Shown here: positions 1-9,879 of the stretch, in pieces
Position numbering within the stretch: position 1 is the stretch's first letter
Layout: each line of letters opens with the position of its first letter
DNA from: Comamonadaceae bacterium PBBC1
GTDB taxonomy: Bacteria; Pseudomonadota; Gammaproteobacteria; Burkholderiales; Burkholderiaceae_C
Direction of reading: 5' to 3'
Length of the DNA stretch: 40,033 nucleotides
Assembly (NCBI GenBank): GCA_002256145.1
Contig: NKIP01000032.1
Span: forward strand, 1-40,033
Made by a program: the position numbers and the translations under genes
The notes under the pieces: generated by a model
Databases searched by the model: none
Told to the model about the DNA's origin: nothing
The model's input: the letters and a program-made list of their open reading frames with translations, nothing else

Positions 1-285
1 TGGGTTTGGCCGAGGAAATGATCGTTTTGACCATCCGCGCCCTGGTCTTAATCCCCTGATTTACGGGGCTTGGGTTTGGCCGCTCAAATCCACTTGGCCA
101 AGACGTTGTGCGGTCTTAATCCCCTGATTTACGGGGCTTGGGTTTGGCGCTATCGCTATAGATGAATCCGCTTTCTAACCGTCTTAATCCCCTGATTTAC
201 GGGGCTTGGGTTTGGCGGTGGCCGAGTACGCCCCCGGTGCCAAGGCCTGGTCTTAATCCCCTGATTTACGGGGCTTGGGTTTGGC
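1..285 (-). CRISPR. CRISPR array (type III-B associated), truncated by window edge
   Basis: Four complete identical 36-base repeats lie at 45-80, 113-148, 181-216 and 250-285, and the last 10 bases of a fifth are at 1-10. The spacers are 34, 32, 32 and 33 bases (11-44, 81-112, 149-180, 217-249). On the minus strand the repeat contains CCCC GTAAATCA GGGG, a 4-bp stem with an 8-base loop, followed by exactly eight bases, ATTAAGAC. That matches the 8-nt 5' handle left by Cas6 in type III crRNAs, so I read the array as transcribed on the minus strand, away from the cmr/cas6 operon. By this reading 217-249 is the most recently acquired spacer and older spacers lie beyond the left edge. Spacer targets cannot be determined from the window. 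Confidence 0.97.
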
Positions 286-418
286 GCCTCACGCCAAAAA
301 AGTCAATGACATCAAGCACTTGCGTGGTGGTTTGCCAAAGAATTCGGGTCTTCAAAAGCTGAGCCTTTGCTTGTCTGATCGGGGGCTGGGCTGGGTGGCT
401 GGGTCAAAGTTGTGCAGT
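286..418 (-). promoter_or_regulatory. CRISPR leader region
   Basis: This 133-base gap separates the cas6 stop from the first repeat, and I see no gene in it. By the minus-strand orientation of the array it is the leader. It is not especially AT-rich, but its repeat-proximal end carries a T-run (minus strand of 293-301). A perfect 7-bp inverted repeat, TTTGGCG and CGCCAAA with a 5-base loop (280-298), spans the boundary between leader and first repeat. No clear promoter could be assigned, so the array may be transcribed partly by read-through from cas6. Confidence 0.6.
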
Positions 419-1375
419 TTAGCCATTCAATGAAACGCTCTCTGTGGTGGTGCCGAGTTGGTAGCGGCCCAGGCCCATGACGGTTTCTTTGCCGATGTGC
501 AGTTGCTCGCCGATTTGCAGCAAGGGCATCAGGCTTTGCAATGCGTCCACTGGGCCACTCAACGTAGCGCTGCCAATCAAGCCACCCAAGGGCAATTTTT
601 GATTTTGGGTGCCCGAGTGCCTTTGAATGTCGTGCCACTGCAGGTTGCGTGTGTCGAGCGTGCACGCTTGGGCATAGTGCAGTGCGTCCTGTGGTGCTGT
701 TGACGCAGGGGCTGCATCAGTTGCTGGATGTGTGATGTGGTGTGTGAGTTGTTGCCATTGCATTTGTCGGCGCAGCAGGGCACGTACCAAGCTGTGCGCG
801 TCGAGCAGTTGAGCTTTGAACACGGGTTTGCCATGGTGCTGCAGTCGCAAGGGGGTGAGCCAGCGCAGGGTGATGTGGGCTGTGGCCTGGCGGGTACGTG
901 GGGGCGTTGTGGTGGGGAGAACTGAATGCGTGCACACGGTGTTGTGGCTGACCTGTGTGCTCAGCAGCTTGAATAGGCCGGGTGCAAAGAGTTCTTTTTC
1001 GACGGCGTTGCGCAGGGTGTGTTCGATCAGGCCGTGGTGTGCTTGAGTGCCGGGCAAGAGCAGCACATCAAAGCTTTGGGTTTGCCCGGCGGTCAGTTGG
1101 CAAGCCCCCAGCGCTGGGGGCTGGACCAAGTAGCGCGGCAGGCCGTCTCTGAACGAGGGGTGCAGCGGCTGGGTGGGTGCGGCGGGGTCAAACACCACGC
1201 CATAGGCGCAGCTGTTGCGCAGGGGGCAGCCGGTGCATTGGTTTTGGCCTGTGATGCAGGCGGCACGGCGCAGGGCCCGGCCAAATGCGCCGCGCAGTGT
1301 GCTGCCCGCAAAGTGGGGCCAGGCCACGGTTTGTGTGGCTTGCAAGGTGGTGGTGATGCGGGTGATGCTGTGCAT
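419..1375 (-). CDS. cas6: CRISPR pre-crRNA endoribonuclease Cas6
   Basis: This 318-residue RAMP protein matches the Cas6 family that has a conserved C-terminal domain, common beside Cmr systems. The N-terminal part carries the conserved stretch FAGSTLRGAFGRALRR (22-37), followed by a four-cysteine cluster at C40, C47, C50 and C56 (CX6CX2CX5C), which may bind metal. The C-terminal RAMP domain ends with the glycine-rich loop GLGRY at 301-305, the usual RNA-contacting element. Its role is to cut the repeat transcript at the base of the hairpin, leaving ATTAAGAC at the crRNA 5' end. It is the last gene of the operon, 31 bases after card1, and sits directly upstream of the array. The catalytic residue cannot be named from sequence alone. 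Confidence 0.93.
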   Translation of the reverse strand: MHSITRITTTLQATQTVAWPHFAGSTLRGAFGRALRRAACITGQNQCTGCPLRNSCAYGVVFDPAAPTQPLHPSFRDGLPRYLVQPPALGACQLTAGQTQSFDVLLLPGTQAHHGLIEHTLRNAVEKELFAPGLFKLLSTQVSHNTVCTHSVLPTTTPPRTRQATAHITLRWLTPLRLQHHGKPVFKAQLLDAHSLVRALLRRQMQWQQLTHHITHPATDAAPASTAPQDALHYAQACTLDTRNLQWHDIQRHSGTQNQKLPLGGLIGSATLSGPVDALQSLMPLLQIGEQLHIGKETVMGLGRYQLGTTTESVSLNG

Positions 1376-1406
1376 GGGCTAGGGGTGTGCTTGGCTTTTT
1401 TGGGGG

Positions 1407-2543
1407 TCAGGCTTTGGGTTTGACCCATTGTTTGAGGCGTTCGCCCAGGCGGTTCAGGTCGCGGCCGGCCACGACTTCGATGTTCAGGGCTTTGGCCAAG
1501 CGTTGCTCTGATTCGCGCAGGGGGCGGTAGGTGGCCAGCATGCCGCGTGTGCCCAGGCCGCCGATGCGGCGGCAGTTTTCGGCCAGTTTGTACAGGGTGT
1601 CGTTGGCCTTGAGGTCACCTTCGTTGTTCATGCGGGCGGTTTTGCACTCGACCATGAACAGGCGGTTGCGGGCCATGAAGGCGACGTCGATTTCGTTGGG
1701 CTGGCCGCTGTCGCCCAGCACTTGCAGGTTGGCCGCTTTGTCGCGGATGGCCAGGTCGCCCGTGACTTGGCTCACGCTTTGGTAGACGTGGTGCTCGATC
1801 CAGCCGCCGTTGGCAAAGCTGCGGGCGGCTTCGGTGGCAAAGACGAGCGTGTCGCCTTGGCGTTTGAGGACTTGGGCTTGCTCGAACTTGCGCAGCAGCG
1901 CGTCCAGGCCGTGGTGCTCGCGCTGGCGCGGGCTGAGGGTGACGCGCAGGCTGCGTTGGGCTTCTTGGCTCAGGTGGTTGAGTTGGCCGATGGCTTCTTC
2001 GAGCGAGCCGACGTTGATGATCAGGTCTTGCAGCAGGGTTTGCCAAGCGGCGTTGGGCTGGGGCCGTTCGATGCCTTCGGCCAGGGTGAAGCCGTAGCCG
2101 CGCAGGTAGTGGCGCAGGCGCAGTTGCTGGGTCAGGGCTTGGGCGGGGCGGGTTTTGTCGAGCCAGAAGATTTGGTCGGTGTCCACATCGACATAAAAAG
2201 CGGGCCAGCCTGCGGCCTGGGCCACGGCTTGGGCGGCCAAGGCCATGAGTTTGTTGCCGCCGGTCACGTTGAGGGCCATGGATTGGCCGTCGCGCTGGGT
2301 GGCCACGTCCATCAGGATGCTTTCGAGCGCGGCCATGTTGTGCTCGTCGGGCAGGGGCACGCTCTGGGTTTTGATGCCCGACTCTTGCAGCACAGCTTGC
2401 AGCGCCTGGGCGCGGTGCGCCATTTTTTGACTGACCAGCAGCACGGCTTCACGGGGTTTCATGGCCGGGTCCAGCGCGGGCAGCAGGTTGGGTGCGGCTT
2501 GCTCGGACACGAGCATGAGTTGGATTTGGGCGGGGGTGGTCAT
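1407..2543 (-). CDS. card1: Card1/Can2-type CARF nuclease (cyclic oligoadenylate-activated)
   Basis: This 378-residue protein has the layout of the Card1/Can2 family (DUF1887). The N-terminal CARF domain (about 1-150) has the ligand-loop motif NVTGGNK at 92-98. The C-terminal PD-(D/E)XK nuclease domain (about 240-378) has the conserved GGWIEHHVY at 246-254, then E284 and D286 in NEIDV, and E299 with K301 in VECKT. All expected catalytic residues are present. Characterised family members are switched on by cyclic tetra-adenylate and cut single-stranded DNA and RNA in the cytoplasm, causing dormancy or abortive defence. The start codon overlaps the csx16 stop by four bases (ATGA), so the two are likely translationally coupled. 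Activator specificity here is inferred from the family. Confidence 0.93.
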   Translation of the reverse strand: MTTPAQIQLMLVSEQAAPNLLPALDPAMKPREAVLLVSQKMAHRAQALQAVLQESGIKTQSVPLPDEHNMAALESILMDVATQRDGQSMALNVTGGNKLMALAAQAVAQAAGWPAFYVDVDTDQIFWLDKTRPAQALTQQLRLRHYLRGYGFTLAEGIERPQPNAAWQTLLQDLIINVGSLEEAIGQLNHLSQEAQRSLRVTLSPRQREHHGLDALLRKFEQAQVLKRQGDTLVFATEAARSFANGGWIEHHVYQSVSQVTGDLAIRDKAANLQVLGDSGQPNEIDVAFMARNRLFMVECKTARMNNEGDLKANDTLYKLAENCRRIGGLGTRGMLATYRPLRESEQRLAKALNIEVVAGRDLNRLGERLKQWVKPKA

Positions 2544-2857
2544 GGTGCTTTGGTCAATTCGGGCAATGGGCTGGGCGAGACGTGAAAAGCTTCAAGCCGT
2601 GCATGGCACTGGCGCAGTTCGTCGGCGCTGAGTTCGCGTCCGCGCCAGTGGGCGGGCAGGTCCAGGCTGAGGTTGAAAAAACGGGCGCCTTGGCTGCAGA
2701 CACTTGCAGCCAAGTGCACGGGCAGGGTGCCGATGACGGTGTCGCCGCACTGGATGAGTGCGGTGTTCAGGTGCGTCAGGTGTTGGTCTATGCGCAGGCC
2801 TTGCTCTGTAGCCCATGCCTTGGCACCTGGGTGGCGGCTGATGAAATAGGTGGTCAT
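2540..2857 (-). CDS. csx16: CRISPR-associated protein Csx16 (VVA1548 family), probable ring nuclease
   Basis: This small 105-residue protein matches the Csx16/VVA1548 family over its full length. The conserved blocks visible are SRH at 7-9, GTLPVHLA at 43-50, LSLDLP at 63-68 and RGRELSADEL at 72-81. The family occurs almost only in type III CRISPR loci. I recall that it has recently been proposed to degrade cyclic oligoadenylate, acting as an off-switch, but I cannot verify that here and give it as probable. It lies four bases after cmr6 and overlaps card1 by four bases, so a messenger-activated nuclease and its likely antidote would be made from one coupled message. Confidence 0.9.
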   Translation of the reverse strand: MTTYFISRHPGAKAWATEQGLRIDQHLTHLNTALIQCGDTVIGTLPVHLAASVCSQGARFFNLSLDLPAHWRGRELSADELRQCHARLEAFHVSPSPLPELTKAP

Positions 2858-2861
2858 GGGC

Positions 2862-4178
2862 TCAGGCTTCGCCCCGCAGCACGGCGAGCTTGAGCTTTTT
2901 GCGCTCGTCTTTCATGTCCACTTCCACGACCTGGGGGAGCCATTCGCCCAGCGCCTCGGCGGCGGCACGCTTTTCTTCGGCGGTCCAGTCGGCACCCTCA
3001 AGGGCGGCTTTGGACAGGGCGCGGGCTTTGGCGTGCAGCTCGGTGTTGGGTTTGTCTTTTTTGCCGTTGGCACCCATGGCAACGAGCTTTTGTTGGCAGG
3101 TTTGCACAAAGGTCTCGACCTGGCGGGCGTTGTCGCTCAGGCGGGCCATTTTGTTGGCTTGCTCGGCGGCGGCCTGTGCTTGCGCTTGGGCGTTGGCCAG
3201 TTTGGCTTCGGCCTTGGTGTCGCGGTCCATGGCCCCGTAGCCCACCGAGGTTTTGGCACCAAAGCCCAGCCAAGCAAAGGCGTGTTCAAAGGCTTCGGTC
3301 AGCAGTGCTTTCCAGCGGTCCTTGTGGGCCAAGTCGGGGGCCAGGTGTGCCAAGCGGGCGCTGTCGCACACCACATGGAAGGCAAATTGTGACTTGGGCG
3401 GCACCGTTAAAAAGCTGATGGGGTTGGGCGAGCCGCTGTCGTGCGGGTTGGTGCTGCCTGCAACGTCTTTGCCTTGGTAGTAGTGGCTTTGGTGCGGCGT
3501 CATGATTTCGACCATGAGGCTGTTGCCCTCGATTTGCGGGATCACGTCCCAAAAGCTGAGCACGCCGCGCAGGTGGTTTTCTCCGTCGAGAGCTTCGCTG
3601 CCAAAGAGCACGTCCAGGTCGCTGGCATCAAACAGGCGCTGGCCTTGTGTGTTGTGCACTTCGTGGCGCGGGTCTTCGGCGTGTTGCCATTCTTGGCTGT
3701 CCCATTGGCCGCTGGCCAGTTCTTTGGCGGCGGTGCGCAGCACGCCTTTGACCCCGCTGCCTGCCAAATAAGGCAGGCCGTAGGGGTTGAGGAAGGCAAA
3801 ACCGTTTTCGAGTGGATGCTCATTGCCCAGCCCGGTGGTGAACGGGGCCACGGCGGTGGCGTGCAGGCGCAGGCCTTGGGCAGGGGGCATGTGGTCAAAG
3901 ATTTGGTTTTGACGCTGGAACATGGCTTTGCCGATGTGCTTGTCGGCGGCGCTGAGTGCACAGGCCTGTTGCAAGGCGGCGACTTTGTTTTCTTTTTTGA
4001 CTTCGCGCTCTTGCTGCTGCTGGCCACGCACTTCGTAGGCGATGTCGTGGGTGCTCCAGAGCAGTTCTTTGCTGCGCTGGTTGGTGCCCCAAAGGGGCAG
4101 GTACATGCCAAAGCGCAAGCCGGGTGAGGCTTGGCTGAAATCTTTGCCCAAGTATTCGGGTACGGCGGCAATGGGCAT
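2862..4178 (-). CDS. cmr6: Type III-B effector subunit Cmr6 (RAMP), with long C-terminal extension
   Basis: This is the Cas7-like RAMP subunit that caps the target-RNA 3' side of the Cmr backbone. The diagnostic block GLGNEHPLENGFAFLNPYG is at 116-134, followed by the RAMP glycine-rich loop LAGSGVKGVLR at 138-148. SVGYGAM near residue 313 is the C-terminal glycine loop. At 438 residues it is long for Cmr6. The last ~110 residues (about 325-438) form an Ala/Gln/Lys/Glu-rich, probably helical or coiled-coil tail with no RAMP motif. It starts one base after the cmr5 stop and is followed by csx16 after four bases. Confidence 0.93.
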   Translation of the reverse strand: MPIAAVPEYLGKDFSQASPGLRFGMYLPLWGTNQRSKELLWSTHDIAYEVRGQQQQEREVKKENKVAALQQACALSAADKHIGKAMFQRQNQIFDHMPPAQGLRLHATAVAPFTTGLGNEHPLENGFAFLNPYGLPYLAGSGVKGVLRTAAKELASGQWDSQEWQHAEDPRHEVHNTQGQRLFDASDLDVLFGSEALDGENHLRGVLSFWDVIPQIEGNSLMVEIMTPHQSHYYQGKDVAGSTNPHDSGSPNPISFLTVPPKSQFAFHVVCDSARLAHLAPDLAHKDRWKALLTEAFEHAFAWLGFGAKTSVGYGAMDRDTKAEAKLANAQAQAQAAAEQANKMARLSDNARQVETFVQTCQQKLVAMGANGKKDKPNTELHAKARALSKAALEGADWTAEEKRAAAEALGEWLPQVVEVDMKDERKKLKLAVLRGEA

Positions 4179-4179
4179 G

Positions 4180-5618
<1,439 letters not shown>

Positions 5619-6821
5619 TCAGATGCAGTCGTAGGTGGCAAAGGCAAAGCGGTTGAAGCCTTCGGCGCGGCGGTGCGTATCTTCACAGGCATCCGACCAA
5701 AAGCCGCTGTCGGCAAGCTTGCCGAGCGCTTCGGGTGTGGCCTGCAGTTGGTCGAGCCAATAGACACTGCCGCTGGGGGCGCTGCGCAGGGCGGCTTTGG
5801 GTTGCCCTTTTCCGTTGTTAGCGGCCAGGTCCCAGCCCGAGATGGTCTCTGAGCGCGGCACGGTGGCGCAGACCAAGCGGGCGCGCACGCCGTGCAGGTT
5901 TAACCAGTGGTGGCCGTCGGCTTCGCGTTGAAAGCCGTTGGGCAGCCAGCCTTGGGCAAACAAGCCGGGGGTGGTCAGCACGACGCGGCAGCGGCCTTGG
6001 GTGGCGATGGCGTGCAGGTCGGCCTTCGGGGCTTGGTGGTCCACGCTTTGGCTGCTGGCGGCGCGGCCGTCACCGCCTAAGCGCAGGCTGCCCTGGGCGG
6101 GCAAGGTGGCACCGCGCACGCTGGCCAAAAAGCCCACACCGGGTTGGAAGGCTACGGCTTGGGTGGTGAAGAGTTTGCCGTCGTCGGCGCTGCGGGTGTC
6201 GGCGTTCAGGCCAATGCCCACGCGCGAGTCGATGGCCCACAGCTCGCTGGTTTTGACGAGGTCGTGTTCGGCGTTGGGCAACTGGCCGTTCAGGTAGCGT
6301 TGCCATCCTGCTTGGCTGAGCCACAGGCCGCTGGCGGCTTTGCGCCGTTCGGTTTCGGCCAGCACGGGCACTTGGGCAAAGCCGCTGGAGCTGAGCAGGC
6401 CGGTGTGCGGCGCTTGGGGGCGCAGGCTTTGGATGTGTTTTTTGTCACCGTCTTTGTCGGTCACGACCAGGTCGGCGGGCAGGGCGTGCAGGGTTTGCAG
6501 CGAGCCATCGTCACACTGGCGGGCAAGGGTGAAGGCGGTGAGCGCAAAAGGGCCGGGTGCAGCGGGTGTGCCAAGGCTGGGGTGGGTGATTTGGCCTTTG
6601 GCAAAGGCGGCCAGGTCGGTGCCGTCTTGCGCCAGCAGGTGGCTGCGCAATGCGCCTGCAGCGGCCGATGGCCATGGGGGCACCAGCGATTCGCCGTGGC
6701 TGCCGGGGTCGCCAAAGAGTTTGTTGCCGCGCAAAAAGAGCACGTCGAGTGGCTCGATGAAGCGGTGTTCGGTGCTGTCTGATGGAGGGTGCTCGTTGGA
6801 GCGGGGGATGGCGGCGCTCAT
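5619..6821 (-). CDS. cmr3: Type III-B subunit Cmr3 (crRNA 5'-handle binding)
   Basis: This 400-residue Cas5-type RAMP pairs with Cas10 at the foot of the Cmr complex and holds the 5' handle of the crRNA. The typical opening is visible at residues 23-60: EPLDVLFLRGNKLFGDPGS followed by an HGESLVPPWPS block. A second glycine-rich stretch lies near the C-terminus. Its start overlaps the cmr2 stop by four bases (ATGA), as expected for two subunits made in equal amounts. The stretch coding for GKLA (5712-5723) happens to be the same GGCAAGCTTGCC palindrome found upstream of the regulator gene. Confidence 0.94.
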   Translation of the reverse strand: MSAAIPRSNEHPPSDSTEHRFIEPLDVLFLRGNKLFGDPGSHGESLVPPWPSAAAGALRSHLLAQDGTDLAAFAKGQITHPSLGTPAAPGPFALTAFTLARQCDDGSLQTLHALPADLVVTDKDGDKKHIQSLRPQAPHTGLLSSSGFAQVPVLAETERRKAASGLWLSQAGWQRYLNGQLPNAEHDLVKTSELWAIDSRVGIGLNADTRSADDGKLFTTQAVAFQPGVGFLASVRGATLPAQGSLRLGGDGRAASSQSVDHQAPKADLHAIATQGRCRVVLTTPGLFAQGWLPNGFQREADGHHWLNLHGVRARLVCATVPRSETISGWDLAANNGKGQPKAALRSAPSGSVYWLDQLQATPEALGKLADSGFWSDACEDTHRRAEGFNRFAFATYDCI

Positions 6822-9800
6822 GCGTTGGTTTCTGTGGATTTGGTGGTGGTGTGGGTGTTGGCCGTGCTGGTGCCTGTGCGGGTTTCCCGGGCCAAAAATT
6901 CGGCCACGCCCATGAAGTTGGCGAGCCAGTTCAGGCCTTTGCTTTTTTGTTCATAGCTGAGTTGGGCCAAGCGCTGAGCCAGTTCGGGCGCTTGTGCGTT
7001 CGCACCGCCTTTCGCTTGGCGGTCGAGTTGGTAGGCCAACAAACTGGCCAGCATCTCGGTTGTGGCCGAGTCGGTGGGTTCGGGCAGGTCGCGCATCCAC
7101 TCCAGGCTGTTGTAGACGGCACGGCGGCTGGTGCCGTCGGCGCGCAAAAAGCCGATCAGGTCTTGCAGCAGGTCAACGGGTTTGCCCCATTTTTCGGTCA
7201 AGTAGAGCGCACCGCCGGAGCGTTTGACGATGGTGATGGAGAAAGCATTTCTGCCGCCCTCGTTTTTGGCGCGTTTTTCGGCGGCCCGCAACTCCTGCAG
7301 CACAGCACCCAGCGGGGCTTGGTGGTGGGCCACGATGGCGCCGGTCGACGCGGTGGCGTGTTCGCCCATCATGCGCATGAGTCGGCCGTTGAGCCAGGCA
7401 AAGCCTTTGTTGAGCACCAGCCGCTCACGCACATCGCCTTGGCGGTCGCGCACCATGCCCCAGTCGGTTTGGGCGTCTTGCGGGGCGCTGCCGCTGTAGG
7501 CGTGGCGCAGGCGCTGCATGGTGCTGAGCAGGTCGGCCGTTGGCAGCATGGCCAGCACGTCGTCACCCCCGGCGTAAATCACGCGGCCCAGGTGCTCTTG
7601 TTCCACCACATGGCGCACCACGATTTGCGAGAAGTCGTTGAGTGCGCCCGAGATGGTCAGGTGGCGGTTGGGGCTGATGGCGCGGGGCTGGTCGCCATAG
7701 GCCTTTAGGGCTTTGTGTTTTGCCGCTTGCGCGTCAAAGCCTTTTTGCACGTTGGGGTGAAAGCTGTCGCGGTAGGGAATGGCGGTGTGTGTGGCCGTGT
7801 CGCCCGAGAGGATGGCGCCCATGCGGTCGCCGTCCATCATGATCAGGCTGTAGTAGGTTTCGAGTCTGTCCACGCCCAAAGTGTTGCGAACCACATCTTG
7901 TGTTTTGGCGTAAGCCGTTTCGTCGTCGCTGTCGCGTGCGGCTTCGAGCAAGCCGGGCAAGACTTTGGCGTCGGCAACATGGTTGTGGTCGTGGCGCATG
8001 AGGCGGCGTGGCAGGGCCACCGATTCAGGGCCCAGCTCTTTGCAGGCCTGCGAAAAATCTTGCTGCGCGGGGGCTCCTGTGGCGAGCCATTGCTCCAGGT
8101 GGCTGGCCAGTGCCATGGTGTGTGTGCTGACCACAAAACGCCCGCAAGCCTTGCCCGTGGCTTTGCTGACCTGGTCGGCAAACACGGTAGGCCACAGGCG
8201 TTTGAGCGCTGACAAGCCGCCCAGGTGTTCACCGGCTTTGGCCCAGGATTTTTTGGTCTGGTGGACCTTGGCCCAGAGGGTGTCTTTTTGCTGGCGGTAA
8301 GACTTTTGCAATTGCGCTGGGTCAGTGGTCAGCCATTCGCTTTCGCCCGTGAGGGAGCAGCGCCATCCGTGTTGTGGCAGTTGCGCAAAGGTGCGCGAGG
8401 CTTTGGCGGCGGCTAGGGCGCGTTCGGCCAAGTCAAACACCGCCGGGTAGAGCGTGCCGGGGTTGGGCGACCAGAAGGTGGTTTTGTTGTCCCAAGCCAT
8501 GTCGTCTTTGAGCACCTGCCAAGCGGGGCTGGCCAGAAAGCCGCTGGGCTGGTCGAGTGCCACACCAAAGAAGGGGGCCATGGCCGCACTCAGCTGGGTG
8601 GTGTCGAGGTCGTTTTGTTTGTCGGCGTTGCGCGGGTGGATGAGTGAGAAGGGCACAGCGGCCCAATGCACTTCGGGAAAGCCCGCAAGTTGCTCGCGCA
8701 TTTGTTGGTGGCAGTGTTGCTCGGCCCCGGTGTTCAGGCCTGCGGCTTCGAGCAGGCGGTTGACCACGTCTTGTCCGGTGGATTGCAGCCAGTCTCGCAC
8801 GGCTTGTTCGCACTGCTGGGCGATGGCTTGTGCTTGTGATGCGGGCACCACGGCCACAAAGCGGTTGGGCAGGGCGGCACTGAACAGGGGGTTGGCGTCG
8901 GTGGCCCCCTTTTGCCATTCGCAGTCTTTGAACAGGTCTGCTGGCAGGTGCATTTGGTCGCGCAGCCACAGGTCCACTTGCGGGATGCCGCGCAGGCGGG
9001 GAAACAGCACGGCGTCAGGCCCGAGCGCTTCGCACAGGGGGCGCATGCATTCCCAAGCCAGGCGCGAGAGCAGGTGCGATCCGGCCCACAGGTCGCTGGT
9101 GGAGCGTGCGGCGGCGATGAAGCTTTGCACAGGGCCGAGTGAGACGGTGAGCAAAGCGACTTCTTGTTGGGGGTCGGCCGCAAAGGCACCGGCAAAGGCG
9201 CTGGTCAGGTCCAGGTGGTCCCAGATGCTGTGGTCGGGGACGCGGGTGTCGGCGGGCAGCTGGTGCCACAGGGCACCCAAAGTGCCGTTGTCTTGTTCTT
9301 CGCTCAACTCGGGGGCAAAGCGCCACAGGGCCAGCAGGGTGCGGCGCATGTCGTGCGGCTGGTCGCCCTGAATGCCCAGCGCTTTGAGCAAGCCCAGGTG
9401 GTGGTCCAGGCTGCGGTCTTTGATGTCCGCCACTTCGGTGTCTTTGAGCTGGCCGAGGTTGATTTGTTGGCCAGTCAGCGGGTGAATCAGCACGGGTTGG
9501 CTGCTGAAACGCACTTGTGAGCCAGGGGCCACTTTGAGGGTGACTTCTTTGCCCGTCTTCGTGGTGACGTCCAGCGCTTGCATGGGCCATTGCGGGCGGT
9601 CTGCGGCGGCAGCCCACCAGTCGGCGCGCTGCACGGTTTTGTACATGCCCGTGGGCAGGCTGGCTTTGAACAGCAGGGCGCTGAGCGTGCGTTGATCGGC
9701 GGCGTCGGTTTCGCTGTAGTTGCGAAGGCCCATGAGGCGGCTGAGCGCCAGCGAGGTGCCGTTTTCGTGGCCGGCCGGGTCGCGCATGAGGACCAGCGCT

Positions 9801-9874
9801 TTTTCGGCCGGGTCGTGGATGCGGGCGGCAATTTTGGTGTGCCAGACGTTGTCTGGTGTGGTGGGGTGGGTCAT
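6818..9874 (-). CDS. cmr2: Type III-B large subunit Cas10/Cmr2 with HD and GGDD
   Basis: This is the large signalling subunit, 1018 residues from the ATG at 9874. A longer reading to 9946 would overlap the end of cmr1 and lacks support. An HD motif is at H20-D21 (ARIHDPAEKAL), as in the DNase domain of Cmr2. The first Palm domain has MMDGDRMG (near 685), and the second carries the intact cyclase motif GGDD at 769-772. On target RNA binding the protein should convert ATP to cyclic oligoadenylate and may cut ssDNA. The preserved GGDD fits the presence of two CARF proteins and Csx16 in the same locus. It starts five bases after cmr1 and overlaps cmr3 by four bases. Confidence 0.96.
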   Translation of the reverse strand: MTHPTTPDNVWHTKIAARIHDPAEKALVLMRDPAGHENGTSLALSRLMGLRNYSETDAADQRTLSALLFKASLPTGMYKTVQRADWWAAAADRPQWPMQALDVTTKTGKEVTLKVAPGSQVRFSSQPVLIHPLTGQQINLGQLKDTEVADIKDRSLDHHLGLLKALGIQGDQPHDMRRTLLALWRFAPELSEEQDNGTLGALWHQLPADTRVPDHSIWDHLDLTSAFAGAFAADPQQEVALLTVSLGPVQSFIAAARSTSDLWAGSHLLSRLAWECMRPLCEALGPDAVLFPRLRGIPQVDLWLRDQMHLPADLFKDCEWQKGATDANPLFSAALPNRFVAVVPASQAQAIAQQCEQAVRDWLQSTGQDVVNRLLEAAGLNTGAEQHCHQQMREQLAGFPEVHWAAVPFSLIHPRNADKQNDLDTTQLSAAMAPFFGVALDQPSGFLASPAWQVLKDDMAWDNKTTFWSPNPGTLYPAVFDLAERALAAAKASRTFAQLPQHGWRCSLTGESEWLTTDPAQLQKSYRQQKDTLWAKVHQTKKSWAKAGEHLGGLSALKRLWPTVFADQVSKATGKACGRFVVSTHTMALASHLEQWLATGAPAQQDFSQACKELGPESVALPRRLMRHDHNHVADAKVLPGLLEAARDSDDETAYAKTQDVVRNTLGVDRLETYYSLIMMDGDRMGAILSGDTATHTAIPYRDSFHPNVQKGFDAQAAKHKALKAYGDQPRAISPNRHLTISGALNDFSQIVVRHVVEQEHLGRVIYAGGDDVLAMLPTADLLSTMQRLRHAYSGSAPQDAQTDWGMVRDRQGDVRERLVLNKGFAWLNGRLMRMMGEHATASTGAIVAHHQAPLGAVLQELRAAEKRAKNEGGRNAFSITIVKRSGGALYLTEKWGKPVDLLQDLIGFLRADGTSRRAVYNSLEWMRDLPEPTDSATTEMLASLLAYQLDRQAKGGANAQAPELAQRLAQLSYEQKSKGLNWLANFMGVAEFLARETRTGTSTANTHTTTKSTETNA

Positions 9875-9879
9875 GGTGT

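Noticed and set aside
11..249. Spacers read as open frames, for example VAEYAPGAKA from 217-249 or EEMIVLTIRAL from 11-44
   Set aside because: Frames of ~10 codons are open by chance more often than not, so they say nothing about targets; only a protospacer search could.
301..336. Possible degenerate CRISPR repeat beyond the last perfect repeat
   Set aside because: A 36-base alignment ending at TTTGCC matches the repeat at only scattered positions, and the spacing from the last repeat is wrong.
1722..4127. Long plus-strand open frames opposite card1, cmr6 and cmr4
   Set aside because: They are antisense shadows of GC-rich genes with clear families on the minus strand, have no recognisable domains, and show the composition expected from reversed codons.
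5712..5723. Third copy of the GGCAAGCTTGCC palindrome, inside cmr3
   Set aside because: It encodes GKLA with ordinary codons inside a conserved gene, so it is more likely coincidence than an operator; it is kept as a caution against the operator proposal.
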